This document shows, piece by piece, positions 32,635 to 42,166 of a stretch of 64,000 nt of DNA. Position 1 is the stretch's first letter. Every line of letters starts with the position of its first letter. This DNA comes from Zafaria ginkgonis. GTDB lineage: Bacteria > Actinomycetota > Actinomycetes > Actinomycetales > Micrococcaceae. The notes beneath the pieces are model-generated. The model had not been told where the DNA came from. It saw only the letters and a list, made by a program, of their open reading frames with translations, and ran no database searches. The position numbers were made by a program, and so were the translations under genes. The stretch is from positions 682,001-746,000 of the forward strand of contig NZ_BAABEO010000008.1 in NCBI RefSeq assembly GCF_039540195.1. Reading direction: 5' to 3'.

Positions 32635-34182
32635 ATGGTGCGTGGCGACGGAATGCTTTCACATGATCTTCTTCCCTACGAGAAGGGTCCGCAGGACGAA
32701 TGCGGGGTCTTCGGAGTTTGGGCCCCCGGCGAGGAAGTCGCCAAACTGGCCTATTACGGCCTGTACTCACTGCAGCACCGCGGACAGGAATCGGCGGGCA
32801 TCGCCACCTCCGACGGCAAGCGCATCAACGTCTACAAGGACATGGGCCTGGTCTCCCAGGTGTTCGACGAGAACACGCTGAACTCCATGACCGGGCACAT
32901 CGCGGTGGGACACTGCCGCTACTCCACCACCGGCGCAAGCCACTGGGCCAATGCGCAGCCGACCCTCGGCGCGACCAGTGACGGCACGGTGGCGCTGGCC
33001 CACAACGGCAACCTGACCAACTCCGCCGAGCTGATGGAAATGGTCGTCGCCAAGCACGGCACCTCCCCGCGCGGCGAGATCGCCCAGGGCAACACCACGG
33101 ATACCGCCCTGGTGACCGCGCTGCTGGCCGGCGAAGAGGGACGCACCCTGGAGCAGACCGCGCTGGAGCTGCTGCCCAAGATCAAGGGCGCCTTCTGCTT
33201 CGTCTTCATGAACGAAAACACCCTCTACGCGGCCCGCGACGCCTACGGCGTCCGCCCGCTGGTCCTGGGCCGCCTGGAGCGCGGCTGGGTGGTCGCTTCC
33301 GAGCAGGCCGGCCTGGCCACCGTGGGTGCCAGCTTCATCCGCGAGATCGAACCGGGCGAATTCATCGCCATCGACGAGGACGGCGTCCGCTCCCAGCGGT
33401 TCGCCGAGGCGACCCCCGCCGGCTGCGTCTTCGAGTACGTGTACCTGGCCCGCCCGGACGCCGCCATCAACGGCCGCTCCGTCTACGAATCCCGCGTCGA
33501 GATGGGCCGCCAGCTGGCCCGCGAGAACGAGGCCGAGGCCGACATCGTCATCCCCGTGCCCGAATCCGGCACCCCGGCCGCGATCGGCTACGCCGAGGAG
33601 TCCGGCATCCCGTTCGCGCACGGCTTCGTGAAGAACGCCTACGTGGGCCGCACCTTCATCCAGCCGTCCCAGACCCTGCGCCAGCTGGGCATCAAGCTCA
33701 AGCTCAACGCCCTGGAACCGGTCATCAAGGGCAAGCGCGTGGTGGTCGTGGACGACTCGATCGTGCGCGGGAACACGCAGCGCGCCGTCGTGCGCATGCT
33801 GCGCGAGGCCGGCGCCAAGGAGGTCCACGTGAAGATCTCCTCCCCGCCGGTGAAGTGGCCGTGCTTCTACGGCATCGACTTCGCCTCCCGTGCGGAACTG
33901 ATCGCCAACGGCGCCGCCGTGGATGAGATCAGCGCCTCCATCGGAGCCGACTCGCTGGCCTACATCTCCGAGGACGGGATGATCAACGCGACCCTCCAGC
34001 CGCGCGAACGCCTGTGCACCGCCTGCTTCACGGGCACGTACCCGATCGAGCTGCCCTCCTCCGACCGGTTGGGCAAGAACCTGCTCGAGCGCGCCGCGGC
34101 CGACCTGACCGACTGCGATCCGGGCCCGGACGCCGAGTTCGAACCCACCCTGACCGACGCCGAAAAGACCCCGAGCAAGTAA
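32635..34182 (+). CDS. purF: Amidophosphoribosyltransferase
   Basis: 515 residues. First committed purine step: PRPP plus glutamine to phosphoribosylamine. The propeptide of about 22 residues precedes the catalytic N-terminal Cys of ECGVFGVW (Cys23 with this start). The class II glutaminase domain includes GHCRYSTTG and LAHNGNLTN. The PRPP loop is VVVVDDSIVRGNTQ. Late cysteines (CFYGIDF, CTACFTGTYP) match the iron-sulphur type PurF of Bacillus. An in-frame ATG lies three codons upstream. GAGAAT 7 bases before the chosen ATG could be a -10. Confidence 0.96.
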   Translation: MVRGDGMLSHDLLPYEKGPQDECGVFGVWAPGEEVAKLAYYGLYSLQHRGQESAGIATSDGKRINVYKDMGLVSQVFDENTLNSMTGHIAVGHCRYSTTGASHWANAQPTLGATSDGTVALAHNGNLTNSAELMEMVVAKHGTSPRGEIAQGNTTDTALVTALLAGEEGRTLEQTALELLPKIKGAFCFVFMNENTLYAARDAYGVRPLVLGRLERGWVVASEQAGLATVGASFIREIEPGEFIAIDEDGVRSQRFAEATPAGCVFEYVYLARPDAAINGRSVYESRVEMGRQLARENEAEADIVIPVPESGTPAAIGYAEESGIPFAHGFVKNAYVGRTFIQPSQTLRQLGIKLKLNALEPVIKGKRVVVVDDSIVRGNTQRAVVRMLREAGAKEVHVKISSPPVKWPCFYGIDFASRAELIANGAAVDEISASIGADSLAYISEDGMINATLQPRERLCTACFTGTYPIELPSSDRLGKNLLERAAADLTDCDPGPDAEFEPTLTDAEKTPSK

Positions 34183-34196
34183 GGACTCCCCCTGAC

Positions 34197-35342
34197 ATGA
34201 CTTCCGCAACGCCCGACACCCCCGCCGGCATCACCTATGCCTCCGCCGGCGTCGACGTCGAAGCCGGGGACCGCGCCGTCGAACTGATGAAGGACGCCAT
34301 CAAGGCGACCCACAACGCCTCCGTACTCGGTGGCGTGGGCGGCTTCGCCGGCCTCTTCGACGCCTCCCGCCTGCTCACCTACCGCAAGCCGCTGCTGGCC
34401 ACCTCCACCGACGGCGTCGGGACCAAGGTCGCGATCGCGCAGGCCATGGACATCCACAACACCATCGGCCACGACCTGGTCGGCATGGTGGTGGACGACA
34501 TCGTCGTGGTCGGCGCCGAGCCGCTGTTCATGACCGACTACATCGCCTGCGGCAAGGTGGTCCCGGAGCGCATCGCGGACATCGTCCGCGGCATCGCCGA
34601 GGCCTGCTCCCTGGCCGGCACCGCGCTGGTCGGCGGCGAGACCGCCGAGCACCCGGGCCTGCTGGGCGAACACGAGTACGACGTCGCCGGCGCGGCGACC
34701 GGCGTGGTCGAGGCCGACGCCCTGCTGGGCCCGGAGCGCGTGCGTTCCGGCGACGTGGTCATCGCCATGGCCTCCTCCGGCATCCACTCCAACGGCTACT
34801 CGCTGGTCCGCCGCGTGATCAACCACGCCGGCTGGGCCCTGGACCGCGAGGTCTCCGAGCTGGGCCGCACGCTCGGCGAGGAACTGCTGGAGCCGACCAA
34901 GGTCTACGCCGCGGACTGCCTGGACCTGATCCGTGCCCTGAACAAGGACGGCGTGGCCCCGCTGCACGGCTTCAGCCACGTCACCGGCGGCGGCCTGGCC
35001 GCGAACCTGGCCCGGGTGCTGCCGCAGGGCCTGATGGCCACCGTGGACCGCTCCACCTGGGAACTGCCGGCGATCTTCAAGCTGGTCGCCGAGCTGGGCG
35101 GCGTGCCGCAGGCCGACCTGGAGCGCACCCTGAACCTGGGCGTGGGCATGGTCGCGATCGTCGAGGAGTCCGCGGCCGATGCCGCGCTGGCCCGCCTGAA
35201 CGAACGCGGCGTCACCTCCTGGGCCATGGGCACCGTCGGCGCGCTCGATGCGTCCGCGGCCTCCGCCGGACCGGACTTCGTCCAGGGCGCCAAGGGCGTC
35301 GACGGCGGCGCGGTCCTGCTCAAGGGCGCCTACGCCTCCTAG
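34197..35342 (+). CDS. purM: Phosphoribosylformylglycinamidine cyclo-ligase
   Basis: 381 residues; makes AIR from FGAM and ATP. Blocks: ASVLGGVGGFAGLF, LLATSTDGVGTKVAIAQ (nucleotide-binding), IGHDLVGMVVDDIVVVGAEP, LVGGETAEHPG, VIAMASSGIHSNGYSLVRRV and HVTGGGLAANLARVLP. It follows purF by 14 bases as the second gene of a purF-purM operon and ends at a strong terminator. Confidence 0.96.
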   Translation: MTSATPDTPAGITYASAGVDVEAGDRAVELMKDAIKATHNASVLGGVGGFAGLFDASRLLTYRKPLLATSTDGVGTKVAIAQAMDIHNTIGHDLVGMVVDDIVVVGAEPLFMTDYIACGKVVPERIADIVRGIAEACSLAGTALVGGETAEHPGLLGEHEYDVAGAATGVVEADALLGPERVRSGDVVIAMASSGIHSNGYSLVRRVINHAGWALDREVSELGRTLGEELLEPTKVYAADCLDLIRALNKDGVAPLHGFSHVTGGGLAANLARVLPQGLMATVDRSTWELPAIFKLVAELGGVPQADLERTLNLGVGMVAIVEESAADAALARLNERGVTSWAMGTVGALDASAASAGPDFVQGAKGVDGGAVLLKGAYAS

Positions 35343-35355
35343 TCCGCACAGCACG

Positions 35356-35395
35356 ATGGCGGGCCCTCCTTCGGGAGGGCCCGCCATTTGCGTTT
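35356..35395 (+). terminator. UUCG-loop terminator after purM
   Basis: 14-bp perfect arms (35356-35369, 35374-35387) closed by a C(TTCG)G tetraloop and followed by TTGCGTTT. A classical Rho-independent terminator. Confidence 0.9.
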
Positions 35396-35614
35396 CCGCG
35401 GCTGGGTCCGGTGCTGCGCAGGGCCAGCGGCGGGCACCCTGACAAATCTGCACTTACCACGCTCGGTCCCTCGAAATCGGGGCAACACCAGTCACACGCG
35501 TGCCCGTGTGTAACCCCAAGTGCAGAATCCCCACGCGGGAAATGACCATCCATGTCCCCCGCCCCGGCTCCGCACCTAGTCCGCATCTGGTGCCGGCGGT
35601 GGGAAACTGTGTGC

Positions 35615-36187
35615 ATGGGCGTCTACGTGACGGTGGTGTTCATCGAGCCGCTGGCTGCCGGGACGGAGTTCCTGCAGTCCGCCTGGCCGCTGCACGTCAC
35701 GCTGGTCAGGTTCGATTCGGCGGTCCCGGTTCCCGAGCTTGCCGCGGTGCTGGAGGCCGCTTTGGAGGGCCGGGAGGCGTTCACCTCCGTGGTGGGCCGG
35801 GACGCCCGGTTCGGCCGCAACGGCTCGGTCCCGGTCTCCCTGGTCGATCCAGACACGGGGCTGGTGGACCTGCACGAGGCCCTGCTGTACGGGCTGCTGC
35901 ACGAACTCGGCGAGCAGATCCGCCTTCCGGGCCCCAACCACACCCGGGCGAACTACCGCCCGCACGTCACCCATCGGGAGCGGCGGCTGCATTCCGGGGA
36001 CACCGTCCAGGTCAGGCAGGTGGCGCTGGTGGACATGTTTCCGGACCGGGACCGGCGGTTTCGCCGGGTGCTGGCGGCCTGGACGCTCGGCGGGGAGGTG
36101 CCGCTAGCCGAGCAGGAGGACGGCGAGCAGCACGGCCGGCAGGGACAGCACGGAGCTGAGGAAGGAAACGTCCCGGGCCAGGGTTGA
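35615..36187 (+). CDS. 2'-5' RNA ligase-like / 2H phosphoesterase family protein
   Basis: 190 residues starting MGVYVTVVFIEPLAAG. The two HxT motifs of the 2H superfamily are present: PLHVTLVRF near 28 and RPHVTHRE near 112. Such proteins open or cleave 2',3'-cyclic phosphates or act on small nucleotides; the substrate is unknown. The last 28 or so residues are compositionally odd (EQEDGEQHGRQGQHG) because this end is read through the convergent AEC transporter gene (84-base overlap). Confidence 0.75.
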   Translation: MGVYVTVVFIEPLAAGTEFLQSAWPLHVTLVRFDSAVPVPELAAVLEAALEGREAFTSVVGRDARFGRNGSVPVSLVDPDTGLVDLHEALLYGLLHELGEQIRLPGPNHTRANYRPHVTHRERRLHSGDTVQVRQVALVDMFPDRDRRFRRVLAAWTLGGEVPLAEQEDGEQHGRQGQHGAEEGNVPGQG

Positions 36188-37051
36188 GGGCATCCGGAAC
36201 TGGCTCGAGAACAGGAAAACGTTCTGGGCCGTCGGCAGGGCGGCCATGACCACGACTCCCAGCAGTTCGATGCCCTGCAGGCCGAAGGCGAAGCGCGCCA
36301 CGGCCCAGGCCGCCACCGGCATGATGGCCAGCTTCACGAACGAGGCCCACACCAGGTCAGGCAGCAGGCTCCGCTGAGTGAACGGCCGCTGGCCGTACAT
36401 GCTCATCCCGAACATCATCAGCAGGAGCGGAATCGAGGCGTGGCCCAGCATCTCGATCGGGGTCCACACCACCTCCGGCGGCTTCCAGCCGCTCAGCGAG
36501 AGGCCCGCGCCGCCAAGCGTCGCAATCGTCACCGGATTGCCGATCGAGCGCAGGACGGTGCGCCACAGGGGCACCGCGTCGGCCACCTCCGCTCCGGCCG
36601 GCCGCGGCGCGCACCACGCGAAGATCGACAGGTACACGGGCGCCACCACCAGGAGCTGGGCGATCAGCACGGAGACCACCGGCGCCGAACTGCCCACCGC
36701 GTACAACGCGATGGGCAGCCCGATGTTTCCGGCGTTCACATAGGAGGAGGCCATGGCCCCGACGGCGGCGTGCGGCGCCCCGCGCCGCAGCACCCAAACG
36801 CTGCCGAGCGCGTAGACGGCACCTGCCGCCAGCGCCGTGAGCAGCGCGACCGGGGCGTAGACGCCCAGGACCGCGCCGAGGTCGGTCTCCGCGAGCAGCA
36901 GGAACATCAGCGCCGGGTTGGTGACGTAGTACACCGCCGGGCCCAAACCCGCCTGCATGGCGACCGCCTTGCCCGGAAGCAGGGCGGCCGCCACGAAGCC
37001 CACGGCAACGATGACCAGGACAACGCCGAAGCCCAGCAGTACGCCCTCCAC
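36104..37051 (-). CDS. AEC family transporter
   Basis: 315 residues from a GTG. Ten or so hydrophobic segments, with two related halves typical of the auxin efflux carrier/bile-acid-like fold: LGFGVVLVIVAVGFVAAALLPG at the start, SYVNAGNIGLPIALY (family motif near the half crossing), GNPVTIATLGGAGLSLSGW and MLGHASIPLLLMMFG. It is last in the kdgD-aldH-gudD unit, 50 bases after gudD, so it probably carries a sugar acid or product of that pathway. Confidence 0.88.
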   Translation of the reverse strand: MEGVLLGFGVVLVIVAVGFVAAALLPGKAVAMQAGLGPAVYYVTNPALMFLLLAETDLGAVLGVYAPVALLTALAAGAVYALGSVWVLRRGAPHAAVGAMASSYVNAGNIGLPIALYAVGSSAPVVSVLIAQLLVVAPVYLSIFAWCAPRPAGAEVADAVPLWRTVLRSIGNPVTIATLGGAGLSLSGWKPPEVVWTPIEMLGHASIPLLLMMFGMSMYGQRPFTQRSLLPDLVWASFVKLAIMPVAAWAVARFAFGLQGIELLGVVVMAALPTAQNVFLFSSQFRMPSTLARDVSFLSSVLSLPAVLLAVLLLG

Positions 37052-37101
37052 CGGCTAGCGCCCCCCGTCCGTCAGCTGACGGGTCGTCACCGAACGGGTG
37101 A

Positions 37102-38430
37102 TCATCGAACGAGGCACGGGCGCTTGGGGTCGAACTCCCAGCCGGGGATCAGGTACTGCATCGACGTCGCGTCGTCGCGGGCTCCGAGGCCGTGCTCGAG
37201 GTAGAGCTGGTGCGCGGCCTCGACGCGGTCCCGGTCCAGTTCGATGCCCAGGCCCGGTGCGGTGGGGACCTTGATCTCGCCGTCGCGGATCTGCAGCGGG
37301 TCCCGGGTCAGGCCCTGGCCGTCCTGCCAGATCCAGTGCGTGTCCAGGGCCGTGATCTCGCCCGGGGCCGCGGCGCCCACGTGCGTGAACATGGCCAGGG
37401 AGATGTCGAAGTGGTTGTTCGAGTGCGATCCCCAGGTCAGCCCGAACTCGTTGCACAGCTGCGCCACCCGGACGGAACCGGCCATGGTCCAGAAGTGCGG
37501 GTCCGCCAGCGGGATGTCCACGGCGTTGGTGCGCACGGCGTGGGACATCTCGCGCCAGTCGGTGGCGATCATGTTGGTCGCGGTCTGCAGGCCGGTGGCG
37601 CGGCGGAACTCGGCCACGACCTCGCGGCCGGAGAACTTGCCTTCGGCACCGCACGGGTCCTCGGCGTACGCGACGATGCCGCGCATGCGCTTGCCCAGCC
37701 GGATGGCGTCCTGCAGGAGCCAGCCGCCGTTGGGGTCCAGCGTGATGCGCGCGTCCGGGAAACGCTCCTTGAGCGCGGTGACGGCGTCGACCTCCAGGTC
37801 CCCGGACTGCACCCCACCCTTGAGCTTGAAGTCCTGGAAGCCGTACCGGGCCTGCGCGGCCTCGGCCAGGCGGACCACGGCCTCAGGAGTCATGGCCTCC
37901 TCGCGACGCACGCGCTCCCACTCGTCGGCGCCGTTGGGCTCGCGCAGGTAGGGCAGGTCAGTGGCGTCCGGGTTGCCGACGTAGAAGAGGTAGCCGAGCA
38001 TCGGCACGGCGTCGCGCTGCTGGCCGTCGCCGAGCAGCTCCGCGACCGGAACGCCGAGGAACTGGCCGTGCAGGTCCAGCAGGGCCGATTCGAGGGCGGT
38101 GACGGCGTGCACCGTGGTGCGCAGGTCGAAGGTCTGCAGGCCGCGGCCGCCGGAGTCGCGGTCGGCGAACGCCGCGGCGACCTGGCGCAGCAGGCTGCGG
38201 AAGCGGGCGACCGGCTGGCCGGCCAGGAGCGCGCCGGCCTCTTCGATGGTGGAGCGGATCTTCTCGCCGCCCGGGACCTCGCCGAGGCCGGTGCGGCCCT
38301 CGGAGTCGGTCACGATGGTGATGTTGCGGGTGAAGAACGGGCCGTGGGCGCCGGAAAGGTTCATCAGCATGGAGTCGTGGCCGGCGACCGGGACGACCTC
38401 CACGCGGGCGATGGTGGGCTGGTGGGTCAT
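37102..38430 (-). CDS. gudD: Glucarate dehydratase
   Basis: 442 residues, enolase superfamily. Converts D-glucarate (and L-idarate) to 5-dehydro-4-deoxyglucarate. Diagnostic blocks: IARVEVVPVAGHDSMLMNLSG (N-terminal capping domain, as in E. coli GudD), DFKLKGGV (KxK catalytic lysine), ITLDPNGGW and AYAEDPCGAEGKFSGRE (metal ligands). ATNMIATDW, DIPLADPHFWTM and TWGSHSNNHFDISLAM (catalytic His) follow. Family length (about 440). 9 bases after aldH. Confidence 0.94.
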   Translation of the reverse strand: MTHQPTIARVEVVPVAGHDSMLMNLSGAHGPFFTRNITIVTDSEGRTGLGEVPGGEKIRSTIEEAGALLAGQPVARFRSLLRQVAAAFADRDSGGRGLQTFDLRTTVHAVTALESALLDLHGQFLGVPVAELLGDGQQRDAVPMLGYLFYVGNPDATDLPYLREPNGADEWERVRREEAMTPEAVVRLAEAAQARYGFQDFKLKGGVQSGDLEVDAVTALKERFPDARITLDPNGGWLLQDAIRLGKRMRGIVAYAEDPCGAEGKFSGREVVAEFRRATGLQTATNMIATDWREMSHAVRTNAVDIPLADPHFWTMAGSVRVAQLCNEFGLTWGSHSNNHFDISLAMFTHVGAAAPGEITALDTHWIWQDGQGLTRDPLQIRDGEIKVPTAPGLGIELDRDRVEAAHQLYLEHGLGARDDATSMQYLIPGWEFDPKRPCLVR

Positions 38431-38439
38431 GATGGGTGC

Positions 38440-40041
38440 CTATTCTCCTGCGGGGACGATCGTGCCGTCGATGCGGCGGTTGAGGTGCCACGGGTTGGCC
38501 TCGCGCAGCGGCTGCGGCAGGAGGGCGTCCGGGATGTTCTGGTAGGCGACCGGGCGCAGGAACCGGTCAATGGCCAGGGTGCCGACCGAGGTGGTGCGGG
38601 TGTCCGAGGTGGCGGGGAAGGGCCCGCCGTGGACCATCGCGTGGCCCACCTCGACGCCGGTCGGCCAGCCGTTGGCCAGGATGCGCCCGGCCTTCCGCTC
38701 CAGCACCGGAAGCAGCGGGGCGACGGTGGCGTGGTCGGCGTCGGTCAGGTGCAGCGTGGCGGTGAGCTGGCCCTCCAGCCGGCGGGCGGCGTCCACCAGG
38801 TCGGTGGCGGAGGTGTAGCGCACCATCAGGGACGCGGCACCGAAGATCTCTTGGTGCAGCACCCCGTTCTCCAGGAACGTCGGGACGTCCGTGCCGAAGA
38901 CGGTCGGGGCGGGGGCGTTCTCGGTGGCCCCGTCCTCGCCGCGGGCCACCACTGCGACGCCGTCCTGCGCACCGAGTTCGGCGACGCCGGCGTTCCAGGC
39001 GTCGGCGATGCCCTTGGTCAGCATGGTCTGGCCGGCGGCCGGGGCCATGGCGCGGTTCACGGCGGCGGCGAACGCGTCGCCAGCGTCCCCGGCGGGAATG
39101 AAGACCAGGCCCGGGGCGGTGCAGAGCTGCCCGCTGGAGCCGGTGACGGAGCCGACGTAGGCCTGGGCCAGCGCCTCGACGTTGCCGGCCAGCGCACCCT
39201 CGAAGAAGAACACCGGGTTGATGGAGCTCATCTCCGCGTAGACAGGAATCGGTTCCGGACGAGCGGCGGCGGCGGCGACCAGCGCCGTTCCGCCGCCCCG
39301 GGAGCCGGTGAAGCCCACGGCCTTGATGGCCGGGTCGGTGACGAGGGCCTGGCCGATGCTGGCGCCGGGTCCGTAGATCAGGGAGAACACGCCCGGGTGC
39401 AGGCCCAGGTCGCGCACGGCGTCGGCAATGGCGCGGCCGACGATTTCGCTGGTGCCCGGGTGGGCGTTGTGGGCCTTGAAGACCACGGGGCATCCGGCGG
39501 CCAGTGCGGAGGCGGTGTCGCCGCCGGCGGTGGAGAAGGCCAGCGGGAAGTTGCTGGCACCGAAGACGGCGACCGGGCCCAGGGGCACTTTGCGCTGGCG
39601 GATGTCCGCCCGCGGCATCGGCCGGCGTTCGGGCAGGGCCGGGTCGATGCGCACGCCGCGGAAGTCGCCCTGGCGCACGACGGCGGCGAACAGGCGCAGC
39701 TGGCCGGTGGTGCGGCCGCGCTCGCCGGTCAGGCGGGCCTCGGGCAGGCCGGTCTCGGCCATGGCCCGGGCAACGAGGTCGGCGCCGACGGCCTCGATGT
39801 TCTCGGCGATGCGCTCCAGGAACGCGGCGTGGGTCTCCGGGTCCAGCGAGCTGAAGGACTCGAACGCCTCCTCGGCCGCGGCGGTGGCCGTGGCGAGCTG
39901 GTCGCGGTCGACCAGGGTGTAGGCCGGTTCCAGGGGGGTGTTGGTGGCCGGGTTGAAGCCGTTGACGGTCCCGCCGCTTCCGGGGACCTCCCGGCCGGCG
40001 ATGATGGAGTGGCCGGCCAGTGTTGCCTGCATGGTGGGCAT
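38440..40041 (-). CDS. 2,5-dioxovalerate (alpha-ketoglutaric semialdehyde) dehydrogenase, NADP-type
   Basis: 533 residues from an ATG preceded by GAGGAG. Aldehyde dehydrogenase with VAVFGASNFPLAFSTAGGD (Rossmann side), general base Glu in VYAEMSSINPVFF and nucleophile Cys in GSSGQLCTAPGLVF. Length and the AEMSSINP/QLCTAPG motifs match the NADP(+) ALDH group of glucarate pathways. Position between kdgD and gudD makes alpha-ketoglutaric semialdehyde to 2-oxoglutarate the likely reaction. Confidence 0.9.
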   Translation of the reverse strand: MPTMQATLAGHSIIAGREVPGSGGTVNGFNPATNTPLEPAYTLVDRDQLATATAAAEEAFESFSSLDPETHAAFLERIAENIEAVGADLVARAMAETGLPEARLTGERGRTTGQLRLFAAVVRQGDFRGVRIDPALPERRPMPRADIRQRKVPLGPVAVFGASNFPLAFSTAGGDTASALAAGCPVVFKAHNAHPGTSEIVGRAIADAVRDLGLHPGVFSLIYGPGASIGQALVTDPAIKAVGFTGSRGGGTALVAAAAARPEPIPVYAEMSSINPVFFFEGALAGNVEALAQAYVGSVTGSSGQLCTAPGLVFIPAGDAGDAFAAAVNRAMAPAAGQTMLTKGIADAWNAGVAELGAQDGVAVVARGEDGATENAPAPTVFGTDVPTFLENGVLHQEIFGAASLMVRYTSATDLVDAARRLEGQLTATLHLTDADHATVAPLLPVLERKAGRILANGWPTGVEVGHAMVHGGPFPATSDTRTTSVGTLAIDRFLRPVAYQNIPDALLPQPLREANPWHLNRRIDGTIVPAGE

Positions 40042-40174
40042 CGGGTGCTCCTCGTGGGGTTGGGGGTGGGGCGGTGCCCCGGGGTGTTCGCGCCCCGCCG
40101 CGGCGGGGACTTCGGTGCCACGGCCGAAGGAAGCGGACACCGGGATCCGGGTCCGCTTCCTTCGGCGGGCGGGG

Positions 40175-41125
40175 CTAGACGCCCTGCGTCAGCGTGGCGT
40201 CGGCCGGACGGATGCCGGCGGCGTCGATCAGCGCCGAGAGGTCCTGGAGGTCGCGCTCGGTGAGGTCCTGCAGCGGCGGGCGGACGGAGCCGGCGTCGCG
40301 GCCGATGACCTTCAGGCCGCCCTTGACGATGGAGACGCCGTAACCCTTGGCGCGGTCGCGGATCTCCAGGTAGGGCAGGACGAAGCGGTTGAGCTTCTCG
40401 GTGACGGCGACGCGGTCCTGGTTGCGCACGTCGCGGTAGAACTCGAGGGCGAACTCCGGCACGAAGTTGTACATGGCCGAGGAGTAGGTGCTCATGCCCA
40501 GCTGCAGCAGCGGCAGGGCGAAGGTTTCCGCGGTCGGCAGGCCGCCGAGGTAGAAGAGCCGGTCGCCGTTCTTGGCGTAGACCTTGGTCAGGTGTTCGAT
40601 GTCGCCCAGCGCGTCCTTGAAGCCGATGAAGTTCGGGTGGCGCTCGGCAAGCTTGGCCACGGTGTCCGCGGAGTAGATGGCGTTGGCGCGGTTGTAGACG
40701 ATCACGCCGATGCTGGTGGAGGCGCAGACGGCGGAGACGTGCTCCAGCAGGCCGGCCTGGTCGCACTCGGTCAGGTACGGCGGCAGCAGCAGCAGACCCT
40801 CGGCGCCGGCAGCCTCGGCGTCCCGGGCGTTCTGGATGGCCTGGTGGGTGGAACCGCCGGCGGAGGCGAGCACCGGGACGCGGTCTCCGGCTTCCTCAAC
40901 CGCCATGCGGACCACGCGGGCGGCCTCGTCCGGGCTCAGGCTGAAGCCCTCGCCGGTGCCGCCGGCGGCGAACAGGCCGGCCACGTCGAAGCTGGACTGC
41001 CACGCCAGGTGCCGGCGGTAGTTCTCCTCGTCGATGCCCAGCTGGGCGTCGAAGGAGGTAACGGGGAAGGACAGCAGGCCTTCCTTCAGGCGGGCGGCGA
41101 GTTCCTGGGGCGCGTACTGGGCCAC
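40175..41125 (-). CDS. kdgD: 5-dehydro-4-deoxyglucarate dehydratase
   Basis: 316 residues from a GTG with AAAGGA upstream. DapA-superfamily enzyme that decarboxylates and dehydrates 5-dehydro-4-deoxyglucarate to 2,5-dioxopentanoate. Blocks: LSFPVTSFDAQLGIDEENYR, AAGGTGEGFSLSPDE, VIVYNRANAIYS (active-site Tyr) and FIGFKDALGDIE (Schiff-base Lys). First gene of the glucarate operon; a 17-bp palindrome lies 67 bases upstream. Confidence 0.94.
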   Translation of the reverse strand: MAQYAPQELAARLKEGLLSFPVTSFDAQLGIDEENYRRHLAWQSSFDVAGLFAAGGTGEGFSLSPDEAARVVRMAVEEAGDRVPVLASAGGSTHQAIQNARDAEAAGAEGLLLLPPYLTECDQAGLLEHVSAVCASTSIGVIVYNRANAIYSADTVAKLAERHPNFIGFKDALGDIEHLTKVYAKNGDRLFYLGGLPTAETFALPLLQLGMSTYSSAMYNFVPEFALEFYRDVRNQDRVAVTEKLNRFVLPYLEIRDRAKGYGVSIVKGGLKVIGRDAGSVRPPLQDLTERDLQDLSALIDAAGIRPADATLTQGV

Positions 41126-41191
41126 GGGGCACTTCCTTTCAGCGGTGGCCGCGGGCGGCCGTCGATGGGTTCAGAAACCACCATAGGAAGC

Positions 41192-41208
41192 GGACATGAT
41201 GCATGTCC
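41192..41208. promoter_or_regulatory. GGACATG-ATG-CATGTCC palindrome upstream of kdgD, probable LysR operator
   Basis: Perfect 7-bp arms with a 3-base centre. The 13-mer ATGATGCATGTCC inside it recurs exactly, inverted, in the lysR-tctC intergenic region. Confidence 0.6.
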
Positions 41209-41281
41209 AAGCCCAAATTTGTATGGATTGATGCACGCATGGCATCGACGGCGTTGGTGGAGGGGTTGGTCCGCGAAGGGC

Positions 41282-42166
41282 CTAGTCGGCCCCCAAGGTC
41301 AACTCGTCCAACAACCTGTGCAGGGCCGGGTTCCGGGAATCGCGCAGCCAAACCACGTGCAGTTCCACCTCGTTCCCTACGGCCCCGGCCAGGTCCAGGT
41401 AGGACACGCCATTGATCCCCAGCAGGCGGGCGGATTCCGGGACGAAGGCGACCCCGCGCCCGGAGGCCACCAGGGCCACCATGGTCAGCACCTGGCTGAC
41501 CGTGTGGACCACGTTGCGGTGCTCGATCGGCACCAAGCGCACCGCCATGTCGTAGAAGTAACGCGCCTTGACGGGCGAATGCATGATCAGCGGAACGTCG
41601 CGCAGGTCCTCCACCGCCACCGGTCGGGCCAGCCTGTCCAGCGGGTGCCCCGTCGGCACGGCGACCATAAAACGCTCGGCCAGCATGAGCCGGGAGGCGA
41701 AGGCCTCCCTATCGAAGAGCGGGCGGGCCAGCCCCAGGTCCAGGTCTCCGTCCGCAATGGCCTGGAGCTGCTCCCCCGTTACCAGCTCCTCCAGTTCCAC
41801 GTCCACGTCCGGGAGCGCCTCCGCGATCGTGTCCAGCAGCGGCCCCAGCAGGCTGAAGCCACTGGAGGCGGTAAATCCCACCCGCAGCGTGCCCGATCGG
41901 CCCGCCGCGATGCGCCGGGCCGACGCCGGCGCCCGGTCCGCCAGCACCACCAGGCGCCGGGCGTCGTCGAGGAAGGCCTTGCCGGCAGCCGTGAGGACCA
42001 CTTTCCGGTTGTCGCGCTCGAGGAGCCCCACCCCCAGCGCCTTCTCCAGCTTCTGGATCTGCCGGCTCAGCGGGGGCTGGGTCATGTTCAGCCGCTCCGC
42101 GGCCCTGCCGAAGTGCAGCTCCTCGGCGACGGCGATGAAGCTTCGGATCTGGTCAAGCGTGTACAT
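41282..42166 (-). CDS. LysR family transcriptional regulator
   Basis: 294 residues. N-terminal winged helix (LDQIRSFIAVAEELHFGRAAERLNMTQPPLSRQIQKLEKALG, residues about 3-44, with the TQPPLSRQI recognition helix), then an effector-binding domain starting LRVGFTASSGFSLLGPLLD. It sits between the divergently arranged kdgD operon and tct operon. Shared repeat motifs on both sides of it suggest that it controls both, with a sugar acid or tricarboxylate-like effector. Confidence 0.92.
   Translation of the reverse strand: MYTLDQIRSFIAVAEELHFGRAAERLNMTQPPLSRQIQKLEKALGVGLLERDNRKVVLTAAGKAFLDDARRLVVLADRAPASARRIAAGRSGTLRVGFTASSGFSLLGPLLDTIAEALPDVDVELEELVTGEQLQAIADGDLDLGLARPLFDREAFASRLMLAERFMVAVPTGHPLDRLARPVAVEDLRDVPLIMHSPVKARYFYDMAVRLVPIEHRNVVHTVSQVLTMVALVASGRGVAFVPESARLLGINGVSYLDLAGAVGNEVELHVVWLRDSRNPALHRLLDELTLGAD

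Noticed and set aside
35356..35395. Hairpin after purM as a purine riboswitch
   Set aside because: It lies after the gene, has perfect arms, a UUCG loop and a T-rich tail, and is a plain terminator. No aptamer-like structure was seen before purF or purD.
37192..40263. A 1023-codon plus-strand frame opposite gudD and aldH
   Set aside because: Both minus-strand genes are full-length with catalytic motifs. The plus frame is Gly/Val/Asp-rich with no domain and is a mirror of them.
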